Assembly (NCBI RefSeq): GCF_000143965.1
Contig: NC_014365.1
Span: 1,639,501-1,703,500, forward strand
Direction: 5' to 3'
Source: Desulfarculus baarsii DSM 2075
GTDB lineage: Bacteria > Desulfobacterota > Desulfarculia > Desulfarculales > Desulfarculaceae
DNA: 64,000 nucleotides
In this document: positions 17,887-25,853 of the stretch, piece by piece
Position numbering within the stretch: position 1 is the stretch's first letter
Layout of the letters: each line of letters begins with the position of its first letter
Made by a program: the position numbers and the translations under genes
Notes under the pieces: model-generated
What the model was told of the DNA's origin: nothing
Database searches by the model: none
Seen by the model: only the letters and a program-made list of their open reading frames with translations

Positions 17887-18177
17887 ATGCGCTGCTTTGT
17901 CGTCATTTTCGGCTCTGGCGCGGTGCTGGTGGCGTCGTCGCACAAGTCGACCACCAACCCGGTCTTGGTCAAGCAGCTAAAGAGCAACGGCGTCGGCCGC
18001 ATGATTTTGATGCAAGCGCCCATCGAACTGTGCCGCGCGCGCTACGGCGAGCACTTCGAGGATATCGAGCGGCGGCTGGGCAAGGACGAATTCCGCGTGG
18101 TCGACTTCAATGGTTGCTCGGTGTTCGACAAATTTTCCTTCGCCGAGCTTGGCCAGCCCATTTTGGTCGAGCTGTGA
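17887..18177 (+). CDS. Small hypothetical protein upstream of the sirtuin
   Basis: 96 residues, start ATG 17887 behind GGGAGG. Begins with a hydrophobic strand (MRCFVVIFGSGAVLVASS) and contains KQLKSNGVGRMILMQAPIELCRARYGEHF, suggesting a small alpha/beta fold; not recognised. Its stop overlaps the start of the sirtuin gene (TGATG), so translation is probably coupled and a shared pathway is plausible. No catalytic or metal motif is clear; only two cysteines besides that near the start. Confidence 0.65.
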   Translation: MRCFVVIFGSGAVLVASSHKSTTNPVLVKQLKSNGVGRMILMQAPIELCRARYGEHFEDIERRLGKDEFRVVDFNGCSVFDKFSFAELGQPILVEL

Positions 18178-18899
18178 TGGATGCCCTGATCGCGCGGGCG
18201 CGGGCGTTGCTGGCCCGGGCCGAGAATGTGGCCGTGCTCTGCGGGGCCGGGGTTTCGGCCGAATCGGGCGTGCCCACCTTTCGCGGCCAAGGCGGCCTGT
18301 GGCAAGACCATCGCCCCGAGGACTTGGCCACGCCCCAGGCCTTTGATCGCGACCCGGAGTTGGTCTGGCGTTGGTACAACTGGCGGCGGGGGCTCATCGC
18401 CGCCTGCCGGCCCAACCCGGCCCACCTGGCCCTGGCCCGGCTGCAAGAACGCAAGCCGGGCCTTTGCCTGATCACCCAGAACGTCGACGGCCTGCAGCAA
18501 CTGGCCGGCAGCCGGGACGTCATCGAGTTGCACGGCTCGATCTGGCGGCTGCGCTGCACGGCCTGCGGGGCCGAGGCCGAAGACCGCCGCCCAGCCTTGC
18601 CGGCCTTGCCCCGTTGCGCGGCCTGCGGCGGCCTGCTGCGGCCGGGCGTGGTCTGGTTTGGCGAGCAGCTCGACCCGGTCCTGCTGGAGCGGGCCTGGCA
18701 GACGGCTGGCGCGTGCCAGGCCATGCTGGTGGTGGGCACCTCGGCGGTGGTGCAGCCGGTGGCCAGCCTGGCCGGCGTGGCCAAGGCCGCCGGCGCGGCG
18801 CTGATCGAGGTCAACCTGGTCACCACCGCCAACAGCCAAAGCGCCGACCTGACCCTGTTGGGCCCGGCCGGCCGCATTTTGCCCCAGTTGACGGCTTGA
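18177..18899 (+). CDS. cobB: NAD-dependent protein deacylase (Sir2 family, CobB-like)
   Basis: A 240-residue sirtuin removing acyl groups from lysine using NAD. Motifs: GAGVSAESGVPTFRG (23-37), TQNVDGL (100-106), catalytic His119 in ELHGS, a zinc site of C127, C130, C147, C150, and GTSAVVQPV. Tyr67 and Arg70 in WYNWRR match the Y-x-x-R pocket of class III sirtuins (SIRT5, E. coli CobB), which favours succinyl- or malonyl-lysine as substrates. The start codon overlaps the upstream stop, and the SAM hydroxide adenosyltransferase gene follows three bases after the stop. Confidence 0.93.
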   Translation: MDALIARARALLARAENVAVLCGAGVSAESGVPTFRGQGGLWQDHRPEDLATPQAFDRDPELVWRWYNWRRGLIAACRPNPAHLALARLQERKPGLCLITQNVDGLQQLAGSRDVIELHGSIWRLRCTACGAEAEDRRPALPALPRCAACGGLLRPGVVWFGEQLDPVLLERAWQTAGACQAMLVVGTSAVVQPVASLAGVAKAAGAALIEVNLVTTANSQSADLTLLGPAGRILPQLTA

Positions 18900-18902
18900 A
18901 CG

Positions 18903-19733
18903 ATGAAGCCCAGGCCCCTCATCACCCTGACCAGCGATTTTGGCGCGGGGTCCTTCGTGGGCCTGATGAAGGGCGTGATCTGGGGCGTTTGCCCCAGGGC
19001 CAACATCGTCGACCTTTGCCATGTCGTGGCCGCCCAAGACGTCTGGGGCGGGGCCGTGGTCATGGCCGAGGCCCTCGCTTCGTTCGAACCCGGCGCGGTG
19101 CACGTGGCGGTGGTCGACCCCGGCGTGGGCACGGAACGGCGCGGCCTGTGCCTGCGGGCCGGCGGACAGCTTTTCGTGGGGCCGGACAATGGCCTGTTCA
19201 CGGCGGCGCTGCAAACGCCTGGTGGCTGGCGGGCCTGGCGGCTGGATAACCGGCGCTTTTTTCGGCACAGCGTCTCCGACACCTTTCATGGCCGTGATAT
19301 CTTCGCGCCGGTGGCGGCCTGGCTGGCCAGGGGCGTGGCCCCCGAGGAGCTTGGCCCGGCCGTGGATGATCCCATCTGCCTGGATTGGCCTCGGCCCCAG
19401 CGGCGCGGACAGGCCTTGATCGGCCAGATCATCGACGCCGACCGCTTCGGCAACCTCACCAGCAACCTGGGCCGCGAATTGGTCTTGGGCTTCCTGGCCG
19501 GCGCGCCCGCCAGCGTGACCCTGGATGGGCCGGCCGGCCCGTTGGTCATCGATGGCCTGTCGCGGGCCTATGGCCAAGCCCCGCCGGGCCGGGCGGTGGC
19601 CTTGTTCGACTCGCTGGGCCGGCTGGAGCTGGCCCAGGTCAACGGTGATCTGGCCGCCGCCCTGGGCCTGGGCCCAGGCCGTGCCCGGGGGCTGGAGCTG
19701 CGAATCCTGCGCGGGGCCTGCCCGGCCGGTTGA
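18903..19733 (+). CDS. S-adenosyl-L-methionine hydroxide adenosyltransferase (DUF62 family)
   Basis: A 276-residue member of the chlorinase/fluorinase-like family in which the native activity is hydrolysis of SAM to adenosine and methionine. Seen motifs: LTSDFGAGSFVGLMKGV near the N-terminus, VVDPGVGTERR, PDNGLF, FHGRDIFAPVAAWL and a DRFGNLTSN block in the C-terminal domain. Length is normal. It follows the sirtuin by three bases, so the two are co-expressed. Its stop codon overlaps the -35 element of the next promoter. Confidence 0.92.
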   Translation: MKPRPLITLTSDFGAGSFVGLMKGVIWGVCPRANIVDLCHVVAAQDVWGGAVVMAEALASFEPGAVHVAVVDPGVGTERRGLCLRAGGQLFVGPDNGLFTAALQTPGGWRAWRLDNRRFFRHSVSDTFHGRDIFAPVAAWLARGVAPEELGPAVDDPICLDWPRPQRRGQALIGQIIDADRFGNLTSNLGRELVLGFLAGAPASVTLDGPAGPLVIDGLSRAYGQAPPGRAVALFDSLGRLELAQVNGDLAAALGLGPGRARGLELRILRGACPAG

Positions 19734-19758
19734 CAGCGCCGTGGCGGCGTCCTATACT
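19730..19758 (+). promoter_or_regulatory. Near-consensus promoter predicting a leaderless mRNA
   Basis: TTGACA (19730-19735), 17-base spacer, TATACT (19753-19758). Six bases separate the -10 from ATG 19765, so transcription should begin at or next to the A of the start codon. The -35 overlaps the stop of the preceding gene. Confidence 0.75.
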
Positions 19759-19764
19759 GGCCAA

Positions 19765-19998
19765 ATGCTGAAACTGCGCGATCTGCAATGGTTTAGGGAA
19801 TGGCTCGAATCGGGCGGATGGGCCGACGCCTTTCATCACGCCGGCGCTGAACTGCGCGGCGAGATGATCGAGGTGATCGAGGCCCTGTTGGACGCCGCCG
19901 ATCAGGCCGACAAGGTCGTGGGAGAGGTTCTTTTCGCCAAGGACGGTTTCGCCGCCACGGCCGCGACCGAGGAAATCGCCTCCAAGCAACGGGATTGA
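19765..19998 (+). CDS. Small acidic hypothetical protein, probably leaderless
   Basis: 77 residues (starts MLKLRDLQWFREWLE), predicted all-helical and acidic, with hydrophobic periodicity in GEMIEVIEALLDAADQADKVV. No signal peptide or membrane segment; family not recognised. The ATG has no Shine-Dalgarno sequence and lies exactly where the promoter at 19730-19758 should start transcription. The DUF2939-like gene begins four bases after its stop, so they form a two-gene transcript. Confidence 0.65.
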   Translation: MLKLRDLQWFREWLESGGWADAFHHAGAELRGEMIEVIEALLDAADQADKVVGEVLFAKDGFAATAATEEIASKQRD

Positions 19999-20002
19999 CG
20001 CC

Positions 20003-20536
20003 ATGCGCCGCATCATGACCATCACCTTGCCCATCGTCCTGGCCGTGGCCGCGTTCTGGGGCACTTACGGCGTCTTGCAGAGCCCGCGCTACGCCCTTTA
20101 TCAGATCGGCAAGGCCCTCAAGGACGGTGATTCGGCGATATTTTTGGCCTATGTGGACGTGCCGCGGATCATCGCCAACCAGCGCCCGGCCGCCGCGGAC
20201 GCCCGCGCCAACGAGGCGGAGGAAAACCTGCGCCGCGCCATCCAGGGCGTGATGGATGTCGTTGTCGGGGCCAATCCCCAGGCCTTTCACGCCCAGATGG
20301 CCCAGATCATGAACCAGTTGGAGACCGACCGCCTGCCTTCGCCGTTTTTGATCGCCTACGCCGCCAGCATCCAGCAAAACGGCGACCGCGCCCTGGTCGT
20401 GCTCAGCGATCCGCAAAGCGGCGACCGCCTGCGCCTGGGCATGCTGCGCCAGAACGACCAGTGGCGCGTGGTCCACGTCGACCAGCGCGACGTGCGCGAT
20501 CTGCTGCGCAAATACGCCGCCCAGACCGCCGGCTAG
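20003..20536 (+). CDS. Exported or membrane-anchored DUF2939-like protein
   Basis: 177 residues. One N-terminal hydrophobic segment (~5-24) acts as signal or anchor. SPRYALYQIGKALKDGDSAIFLAYVDVPRI matches the hallmark region of DUF2939 (a Y-x-L-Y-x-I-G-x-A stretch followed by a helix and YVD). The C-terminal ~60 residues are beta-rich (ALVVLSDPQSG, QWRVVHVDQRDV). No enzymatic motif. Transcribed with the 77-residue gene; its last four bases overlap the end of the convergent histidine kinase gene. Confidence 0.7.
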   Translation: MRRIMTITLPIVLAVAAFWGTYGVLQSPRYALYQIGKALKDGDSAIFLAYVDVPRIIANQRPAAADARANEAEENLRRAIQGVMDVVVGANPQAFHAQMAQIMNQLETDRLPSPFLIAYAASIQQNGDRALVVLSDPQSGDRLRLGMLRQNDQWRVVHVDQRDVRDLLRKYAAQTAG

Positions 20537-22896
20537 ACGCTCTCCGCCTCGCCTTCGTCGGGCTGGCTGGCCGGCAGGCGGACAAAAAACGTCGTTCCCT
20601 GGCCTTGCTCGCTCTCAAACCAGATCTCGCCGCCGTGGGCCTCCACGGCCAGCTTGCAGAACGTCAGCCCCAGGCCAGTGCTGGTGCGCGGGCCGCCGTC
20701 TTCGGTGGCCTGGACGAATTTCTTGAAGATCAGGCCGTGGGCCGCGCGGGGGATGCCGCCGCCGGTGTCGCTGACGCTGATGACGGCTTGGCCGTCGTCC
20801 TGGGTGCGGGCGGATAAAACGATCTGACCGGCGTCGGTGTGTTGCAGGGCGTTGGTCAGCAGGTTTTGCAACACGCGCGCCATGAGGTCCGGGTCAGCCA
20901 GGATCGGCGCGGTAGCGCCGTCCTCGACCCGCACGTCCAGTCCCTTGAGGCGAATCAGCGTGGTGAACTTGTCGCGCACCCTCTGGGCCAGCGGGCCGAA
21001 CGCCAACGGCTGGACGCGGGCGCGCAGGCGGTCTTCCTCCAGCCGGCCGATGTCCAGCAAGTTCATGATCATGCGCAGCAGATCCTGGCCGCCCATCTCG
21101 GCCATGTCCAGGGTTTCGTCGCGCTGGGCCTTGTCCAGGTCGTAGTGCAGCAGGTCCAGGTTGCCCATGAGTTCGGCCAGGGGGCCTTTCATGTCGTGAA
21201 CGACCATGTTGGTCAGGTCGTGGCGCAGTTGGTCCAGGCGGCGTAGTTCGCTGTTGGCCCGGGCCAGGCGGTCACGTTCTTGTTGCAGATCATCGCGGGC
21301 GCGGGTCAACTCTTGGGTGCGTTCGTCGACCATGCGCTCCAACTCGTCGTTGTATTTGCGGATCCGCAGCTCCATGCGTTTGAATTCGGTCACGTCATCG
21401 AAGTGAACGATGCCCAGGACCGTCTCGCCCCGGTCGTCGGCCACCGGCGTGACGGTCAGTTCGAAAAAGCGCGGGCCGTCGTCGTCGCCGGGCGCTTCGA
21501 CCAGCCGCCATTGGCGGCCCTGGCTTTGCAACATGGCCTGGAAGGCCTGGAGCGTGGTGTCGATGATTTTCGGCGGCAGGTCGGCCTGGCTAAGGAACGC
21601 TTGGCCGGACAGACCCACCAATTGACGGGGGTGCTGCTTGGTCATGCGCGCGGCGGCCAGGTTGAGCGATTCGATCTGGCCCTCGGCGGTGAGTGAGATG
21701 ATTGGGTCGGGCAGGCCGTCGAAGATGGCCTTGAGCTTGTTGCGGCTGTTTTGGATGAGCTGGCGGGTGTTATGCAACTCGTCGTAGGCGGCGGCCAGCT
21801 CTTGAGTTTTGCGCTCCAATTCCAGGGTGGCGCGTTTGCGCTTGGTGATGTCGCGGCTCATGCCGTGCAGGCCCAGGGGCCGGCCGTCCTCGCCGACGAC
21901 AAAGGCCGCGCTGACGCTGACCCAGACGTGGGAGCCATCCTTGTGCCGCAGGGGCATGTCCAATTGGCTGATCAGCCGCCAATCGCCGTCTTGCTTGCCA
22001 CGGCGCAGGGCCTGGCGGAAGATGTCCATCAACTGGGCGTAGGCCTCGGGCGTGGTCTGGTGGCTCAAGGGCTGAGCCATGGCCTCGGCGGCGCTGAAGC
22101 CGGTGACGCCCAGCACCGACGGGCTGATGTAGGTGTAGTTCAGGTCCAAATCCATGGACCAGATGATGTCCACGGCGTTTTCGGCCAGCATGCGAAAGCG
22201 CATTTCGCTTTGCCGCAGTTGAGCCTGGGTCGCTTGCAGGGCCTCGCGGCTATGCAAGAGATCGCTGACCGCGATCCGCTGATCGGCGATGACCCTCCGG
22301 TGGGTGGCCAGCAGCGCCGCCAAGACCACGGCCATGATCGCGTCCAGAAAAAACAACATCCCCGCGAAAAAACCGTATTGGTCGGCGGCCATTGTTTGCG
22401 GCGTCGACCAGAAGCCGCATTGACCCGAGACGCCGGCCAAGACCGCGGCGTTGAGGCACAACGACGCGGCCGTGGCCCACGGGCCCATGAACATGGCCGC
22501 CGCCAGCGGCGCGGCCAGCAGCCAGACCTCGCCCGGACCGATGGGCCCGGCCCAGCGCAACTGCAACCAAGCCATGACGTAAAAGCAGGCCAGGCCCAGG
22601 CCGGTCCGCCACCACAGCGAAAGCCGCCGCGCCAACAGCGGCGTCAAGGCGGCCAGGCACAACGCGGCCAGACCAAGGGCCTTCAGCCAGGCCCCGCCGG
22701 CCGCGGCCGCGATCAGCGGATCGGCCAGGGACCAGCAGGTCAGCGCCGCCGCCGCGCCGAAGACCAACGCGAAAGCCAACCTCCGCCAATGACGCAGGCG
22801 CTTTTTTTGCGCGGCCTCGAAGGCAAATGGCGGCGGTTGGCCAACCTCCGGCGCGGCGAGGTTTTCCCGTGGGCCTGATTTGTGGTTGTCGTCCAT
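20533..22896 (-). CDS. Membrane-bound PAS sensor histidine kinase
   Basis: 787 residues. Residues ~38-200 hold about five or six hydrophobic segments, a membrane sensor of MASE-like appearance. Two PAS domains follow (~232-352, with NAVDIIWSMD, and ~385-505), then a coiled coil (~510-560). The dimerisation/phosphoacceptor domain shows His567 in VVHDMKGPL, and the ATP-binding domain has GLGLTFCK near the C-terminus. It autophosphorylates and should pass phosphate to a response regulator, but none is encoded nearby, so it is an orphan kinase. No strong promoter was found in the 337 bases upstream. Confidence 0.92.
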   Translation of the reverse strand: MDDNHKSGPRENLAAPEVGQPPPFAFEAAQKKRLRHWRRLAFALVFGAAAALTCWSLADPLIAAAAGGAWLKALGLAALCLAALTPLLARRLSLWWRTGLGLACFYVMAWLQLRWAGPIGPGEVWLLAAPLAAAMFMGPWATAASLCLNAAVLAGVSGQCGFWSTPQTMAADQYGFFAGMLFFLDAIMAVVLAALLATHRRVIADQRIAVSDLLHSREALQATQAQLRQSEMRFRMLAENAVDIIWSMDLDLNYTYISPSVLGVTGFSAAEAMAQPLSHQTTPEAYAQLMDIFRQALRRGKQDGDWRLISQLDMPLRHKDGSHVWVSVSAAFVVGEDGRPLGLHGMSRDITKRKRATLELERKTQELAAAYDELHNTRQLIQNSRNKLKAIFDGLPDPIISLTAEGQIESLNLAAARMTKQHPRQLVGLSGQAFLSQADLPPKIIDTTLQAFQAMLQSQGRQWRLVEAPGDDDGPRFFELTVTPVADDRGETVLGIVHFDDVTEFKRMELRIRKYNDELERMVDERTQELTRARDDLQQERDRLARANSELRRLDQLRHDLTNMVVHDMKGPLAELMGNLDLLHYDLDKAQRDETLDMAEMGGQDLLRMIMNLLDIGRLEEDRLRARVQPLAFGPLAQRVRDKFTTLIRLKGLDVRVEDGATAPILADPDLMARVLQNLLTNALQHTDAGQIVLSARTQDDGQAVISVSDTGGGIPRAAHGLIFKKFVQATEDGGPRTSTGLGLTFCKLAVEAHGGEIWFESEQGQGTTFFVRLPASQPDEGEAESV

Positions 22897-23233
22897 CGAT
22901 GCTCCGTCGGGGTGATGCGGCCTGGCCGCGCGTGAAGCGCAGAGCGCGGGGCGGAGAGGGGCTCACCCCTGGCACAGGTTAGCCGAAGCCGCTTTTTCGG
23001 GCAAGCCTTGGCCAGGCCGGGCCGATAAAAACACGCGACCGCAATTTTGATGGGGCTCGGCCCTGGCTGGCCCTTGAAAAAACGCCGCTCATGTGATTAA
23101 GTTACTAATTCCAAATCGCGGGATCGGTGGTCAACTCTAGCCAGTTGGATCATGCAACAATCAGTCCGTCCATGCGCCGGCCTCTCGGCGTGGTGGATCA
23201 ATGCGTACATAAATTGTAGTTTGGGGAAGCGAC
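22897..23233. other. Intergenic region before citrate synthase
   Basis: 337 bases between two divergent genes with no credible gene. The best plus-strand promoter candidate is TTGAAA (23074-23079), 17 bases, TTAAGT (23097-23102). Small stems such as CGCCG/CGGCG near 23175-23195 occur. The 50 bases before gltA are AT-rich. Nothing else stands out. Confidence 0.35.
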
Positions 23234-24523
23234 ATGAGTGAAGTGGCCAAACTGACAATTGGGGACCAGACCATAGAATTGCCCGTGGTCATCGGCACCG
23301 AAGGCGAAAAAGCCATAGACATCAGCGTGTTGCGCCAGAAAACCGGCGTGATCACCCTCGACCCCGGCTTTGCCAACACCGGCAGTTGCACCAGCGCCAT
23401 CACCTTCATGGACGGCGAGCAGGGCATCTTGCGCTATCGGGGCATCCCCGTGCAGGAGCTGGCCGAAAAATCCACCTTCGTGGAGACGGCCTATCTGCTG
23501 ATCAACGGCGATCTGCCCACCAGGAATCAGCTCAGCCGCTTTTCCGAGCTGCTCAACGAGCATTCCCTGGTCCACGAAGACATGCATTTGTTCTTCAACA
23601 ACTTCCCCAGGAGCGCCCACCCCATGGGCATCCTGTCGTCGATGGTCAACGCCTTGCGCAGCTTTTATCCCACCCTGGAGGGGCTGACCGAAAAGGAAGA
23701 GATCAACATCACCCTGACCCGCCTGCTCTCCAAGGTGCGGACCATGGCCGCCATGGCCTACAAGATGTCGCGCGGTCACGCGGTGGTTTATCCCAGACCC
23801 AACCTGTCGTACTGCGCCAACTTCCTCAACATGATGTTCGACAGCCCGGTCAAGCCCTACAAAATGGACGAAGACCTGCTGCGGGCGCTCAACGTGTTCT
23901 GGATCCTCCACGCCGATCACGAGCAGAACTGCTCCACCGCCGCGGTGCGCCTGGTGGGCAGCGCCCGGGTCAACCTCTACGCGGCCATCTCGGCGGGCAT
24001 CGCCGCCCTGTGGGGCCCCCTGCACGGCGGGGCCAACCAGAAGGTCATCGAGATGCTGGAGATGATCCAGGAAAACGGCGGCGACGCCACGCCCTTCATC
24101 AAAAAGGCCAAGGATCGCAACGATCCCTTCCGCCTGATGGGCTTTGGCCACCGGGTCTACAAGACCTACGACCCCCGCGCCAAGATCATGAAGGAGATGT
24201 GCGACAAGGTTCTGCGGGTGCTAAACCTCCACGACCCGCTGCTCGACATCGCCAAGAAGCTCGAGGAAGTGGCCGTGGAAGACCCCTACTTCAAGGACCA
24301 CAATCTCTATCCCAACGTGGATTTTTACAGCGGCATCGTCCTGCGGGCCATGGGCATCCCCACCAACATGTTCACGGTCATGTTCGCCATCGGTCGGCTG
24401 CCCGGCTGGATCGCCCAGTGGAAGGAAGGGGCCAGCGACCCCAACTGGAAGCTCTATCGGCCGCGGCAGATCTACATCGGCCGCACCGATTCGCGCTTCG
24501 TGCCCATCGACGAGCGGGGCTGA
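23234..24523 (+). CDS. gltA: Citrate synthase
   Basis: 429 residues, normal for type II bacterial citrate synthase, condensing oxaloacetate and acetyl-CoA. Visible motifs: LDPGFANTGSCTSAITFMDG near the N-terminus, ILHADHEQNCST (with oxaloacetate-binding His), GPLHGGANQ (catalytic His) and GFGHRVYKTYDPR (catalytic region and Arg). The catalytic Asp lies in the later VDFYSG segment. The ribosome site GGGGAAG precedes ATG 23234. Single-gene transcript ending at a strong terminator. Confidence 0.97.
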   Translation: MSEVAKLTIGDQTIELPVVIGTEGEKAIDISVLRQKTGVITLDPGFANTGSCTSAITFMDGEQGILRYRGIPVQELAEKSTFVETAYLLINGDLPTRNQLSRFSELLNEHSLVHEDMHLFFNNFPRSAHPMGILSSMVNALRSFYPTLEGLTEKEEINITLTRLLSKVRTMAAMAYKMSRGHAVVYPRPNLSYCANFLNMMFDSPVKPYKMDEDLLRALNVFWILHADHEQNCSTAAVRLVGSARVNLYAAISAGIAALWGPLHGGANQKVIEMLEMIQENGGDATPFIKKAKDRNDPFRLMGFGHRVYKTYDPRAKIMKEMCDKVLRVLNLHDPLLDIAKKLEEVAVEDPYFKDHNLYPNVDFYSGIVLRAMGIPTNMFTVMFAIGRLPGWIAQWKEGASDPNWKLYRPRQIYIGRTDSRFVPIDERG

Positions 24524-24557
24524 GCGCCGGCCAGACAGGCGCATGTCAAACAAATCG

Positions 24558-24591
24558 GCGGGCTCCCCACGGCGGGGGGCCCGCTTTTTTT
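24558..24591 (+). terminator. Rho-independent terminator of gltA
   Basis: GCGGGC (24558-24563) pairs with GCCCGC (24579-24584), extended inward by a T-G pair and four C-G pairs around a five-base loop, followed by seven T (24585-24591). Confidence 0.9.
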
Positions 24592-24605
24592 GGCGCGGGC
24601 GGCCG

Positions 24606-24657
24606 AAAAAATAGGCGCGGGCGCGCGGGGAACATGGTCCTTCCTCGCGCCCGCGCC
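24606..24657 (-). terminator. Terminator of the minus-strand carboxyltransferase/flavoprotein operon
   Basis: A perfect 12-bp stem: GGCGCGGGCGCG (24614-24625) with its complement at 24646-24657, 20-base loop. On the minus strand it is followed by TATTTTTT (24606-24613), a proper termination tract 25 bases beyond the flavoprotein gene. Confidence 0.8.
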
Positions 24658-24681
24658 CGGGTGGGGGCTTTTTTTAGTCCG

Positions 24682-25836
24682 CTACTTGCAGGTCACGGCC
24701 GCGGGCAGCTTGCTGCAAAGGATCTCCACGGTCTCTTCGACCATTTCTTCCAGCACCTGCTTGGCGGGTTTGATCTCGTGGATGATGCCCGAGATCTGGC
24801 CGGCCAGGCCGCCGACGTATTCGTTTTTCTGGGCCTTGATGAAGCTGCCCAGCATGGCCGAGCTGAGCAGAACCTGGGTGGGGAAGGGCAGCGGCGGCAG
24901 GCCCGATTGATCCCACAGGTCGTGGAAGCCGTTGTAGCTGGCGCGCAGGGTCTTGCCGGAGTAGGCCCGGCTGACGCGGGTGTCCTCGTCGGTGGAGTCG
25001 ACGATGCGCTGCTTGTTGACCGGCAGGGCCCCGCCCTCGTTGGTGGCCAAAAAGCGCGTGCCGACCCAGACGCCGATGCAGCCCATGGCCAGGGCCGCGG
25101 CCACGCCACGGCCGTCGCCGATGCCGCCGGCGGCCAGCACGGGCACCGGCGCGGCGGCGTCGATGGCCGCCGGCAACAGGGCCATGGTGCCCACGCGGCC
25201 GGTGTGACCGCCACCCTCGTAGCCCTGGGCCACCAGCATGTCAATGCCCGATTCGGCCATGCGGCGAGCGTTTTTGGAGTTGCCGGTGATGCCCAGCACC
25301 TTCATGCCCCGGGCGTGGGCCTCGGCGACCATGAAGCCGGGGTTGCCCAGGCCGGCGGCGAACAGGGGCACTTTTTCTTCCAGACACACCTGCACGGCCT
25401 CGGCCGGGCGCATAGTGGTGGTGTTGAAGCGCACGATCACGTCGTCGTCGGGCAGGTCCATCTCGGTGCGGATCTTTTTGATCCAATCCTGATATTGCTT
25501 GGGCAGGCTGCCGAGGATTTCCTTGAGCGGCAGCTTGTCGGCGCCGGTGGCGCCAAGGGCGCCCTTGCTGTCGATGTGCTTGGGCAAAAGCAGGTCCACG
25601 CCAAAGGGCTTGCTGGTGAGCTTTTTGATCTCGCGGATGGCCTCGCGCAGCTCGTCGACGGTAAAGCCGCTGCCGCCCAGCACGCCCAAGCCGCCGGCCT
25701 CGCTGACGGCCACCACCAGCTCCACCGGCGCGCCGGTGGTTTCGCCCATCAGGGTGGGGCCCATGCCCGCGCTGAGGATCGGGTATTCGATGCCCAGCAT
25801 GTCGCAGAGTTTGGTCCTAAGCACTCTCTTGCCCAT
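24682..25836 (-). CDS. Nitronate monooxygenase / 2-nitropropane dioxygenase family flavoprotein
   Basis: 384 residues, FMN-binding TIM barrel. ATG 25834-25836 was chosen because GGAGG precedes it; an open frame continues upstream but is only the shadow of the neighbouring gene. Motifs: LGIEYPILSAGMG (N-terminal), YEGGGHTGR (flavin/active-site His), AAGGIGDGRGVAAALAMG and GTRFLATNE (phosphate-binding). Relatives include nitronate oxidases, enoyl reductase FabK and uncharacterised proteins in acyl-CoA operons. Its position 17 bases after an acyl-CoA carboxyltransferase favours a role in acyl-CoA metabolism; the substrate is unknown. Confidence 0.88.
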   Translation of the reverse strand: MGKRVLRTKLCDMLGIEYPILSAGMGPTLMGETTGAPVELVVAVSEAGGLGVLGGSGFTVDELREAIREIKKLTSKPFGVDLLLPKHIDSKGALGATGADKLPLKEILGSLPKQYQDWIKKIRTEMDLPDDDVIVRFNTTTMRPAEAVQVCLEEKVPLFAAGLGNPGFMVAEAHARGMKVLGITGNSKNARRMAESGIDMLVAQGYEGGGHTGRVGTMALLPAAIDAAAPVPVLAAGGIGDGRGVAAALAMGCIGVWVGTRFLATNEGGALPVNKQRIVDSTDEDTRVSRAYSGKTLRASYNGFHDLWDQSGLPPLPFPTQVLLSSAMLGSFIKAQKNEYVGGLAGQISGIIHEIKPAKQVLEEMVEETVEILCSKLPAAVTCK

Positions 25837-25853
25837 CACGACCTCCAAATGGA

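Noticed and set aside
24546-24660. Dense inverted repeats as a mobile-element end
   Set aside because: They resolve into two ordinary terminators, one per strand, each with its own T-run.
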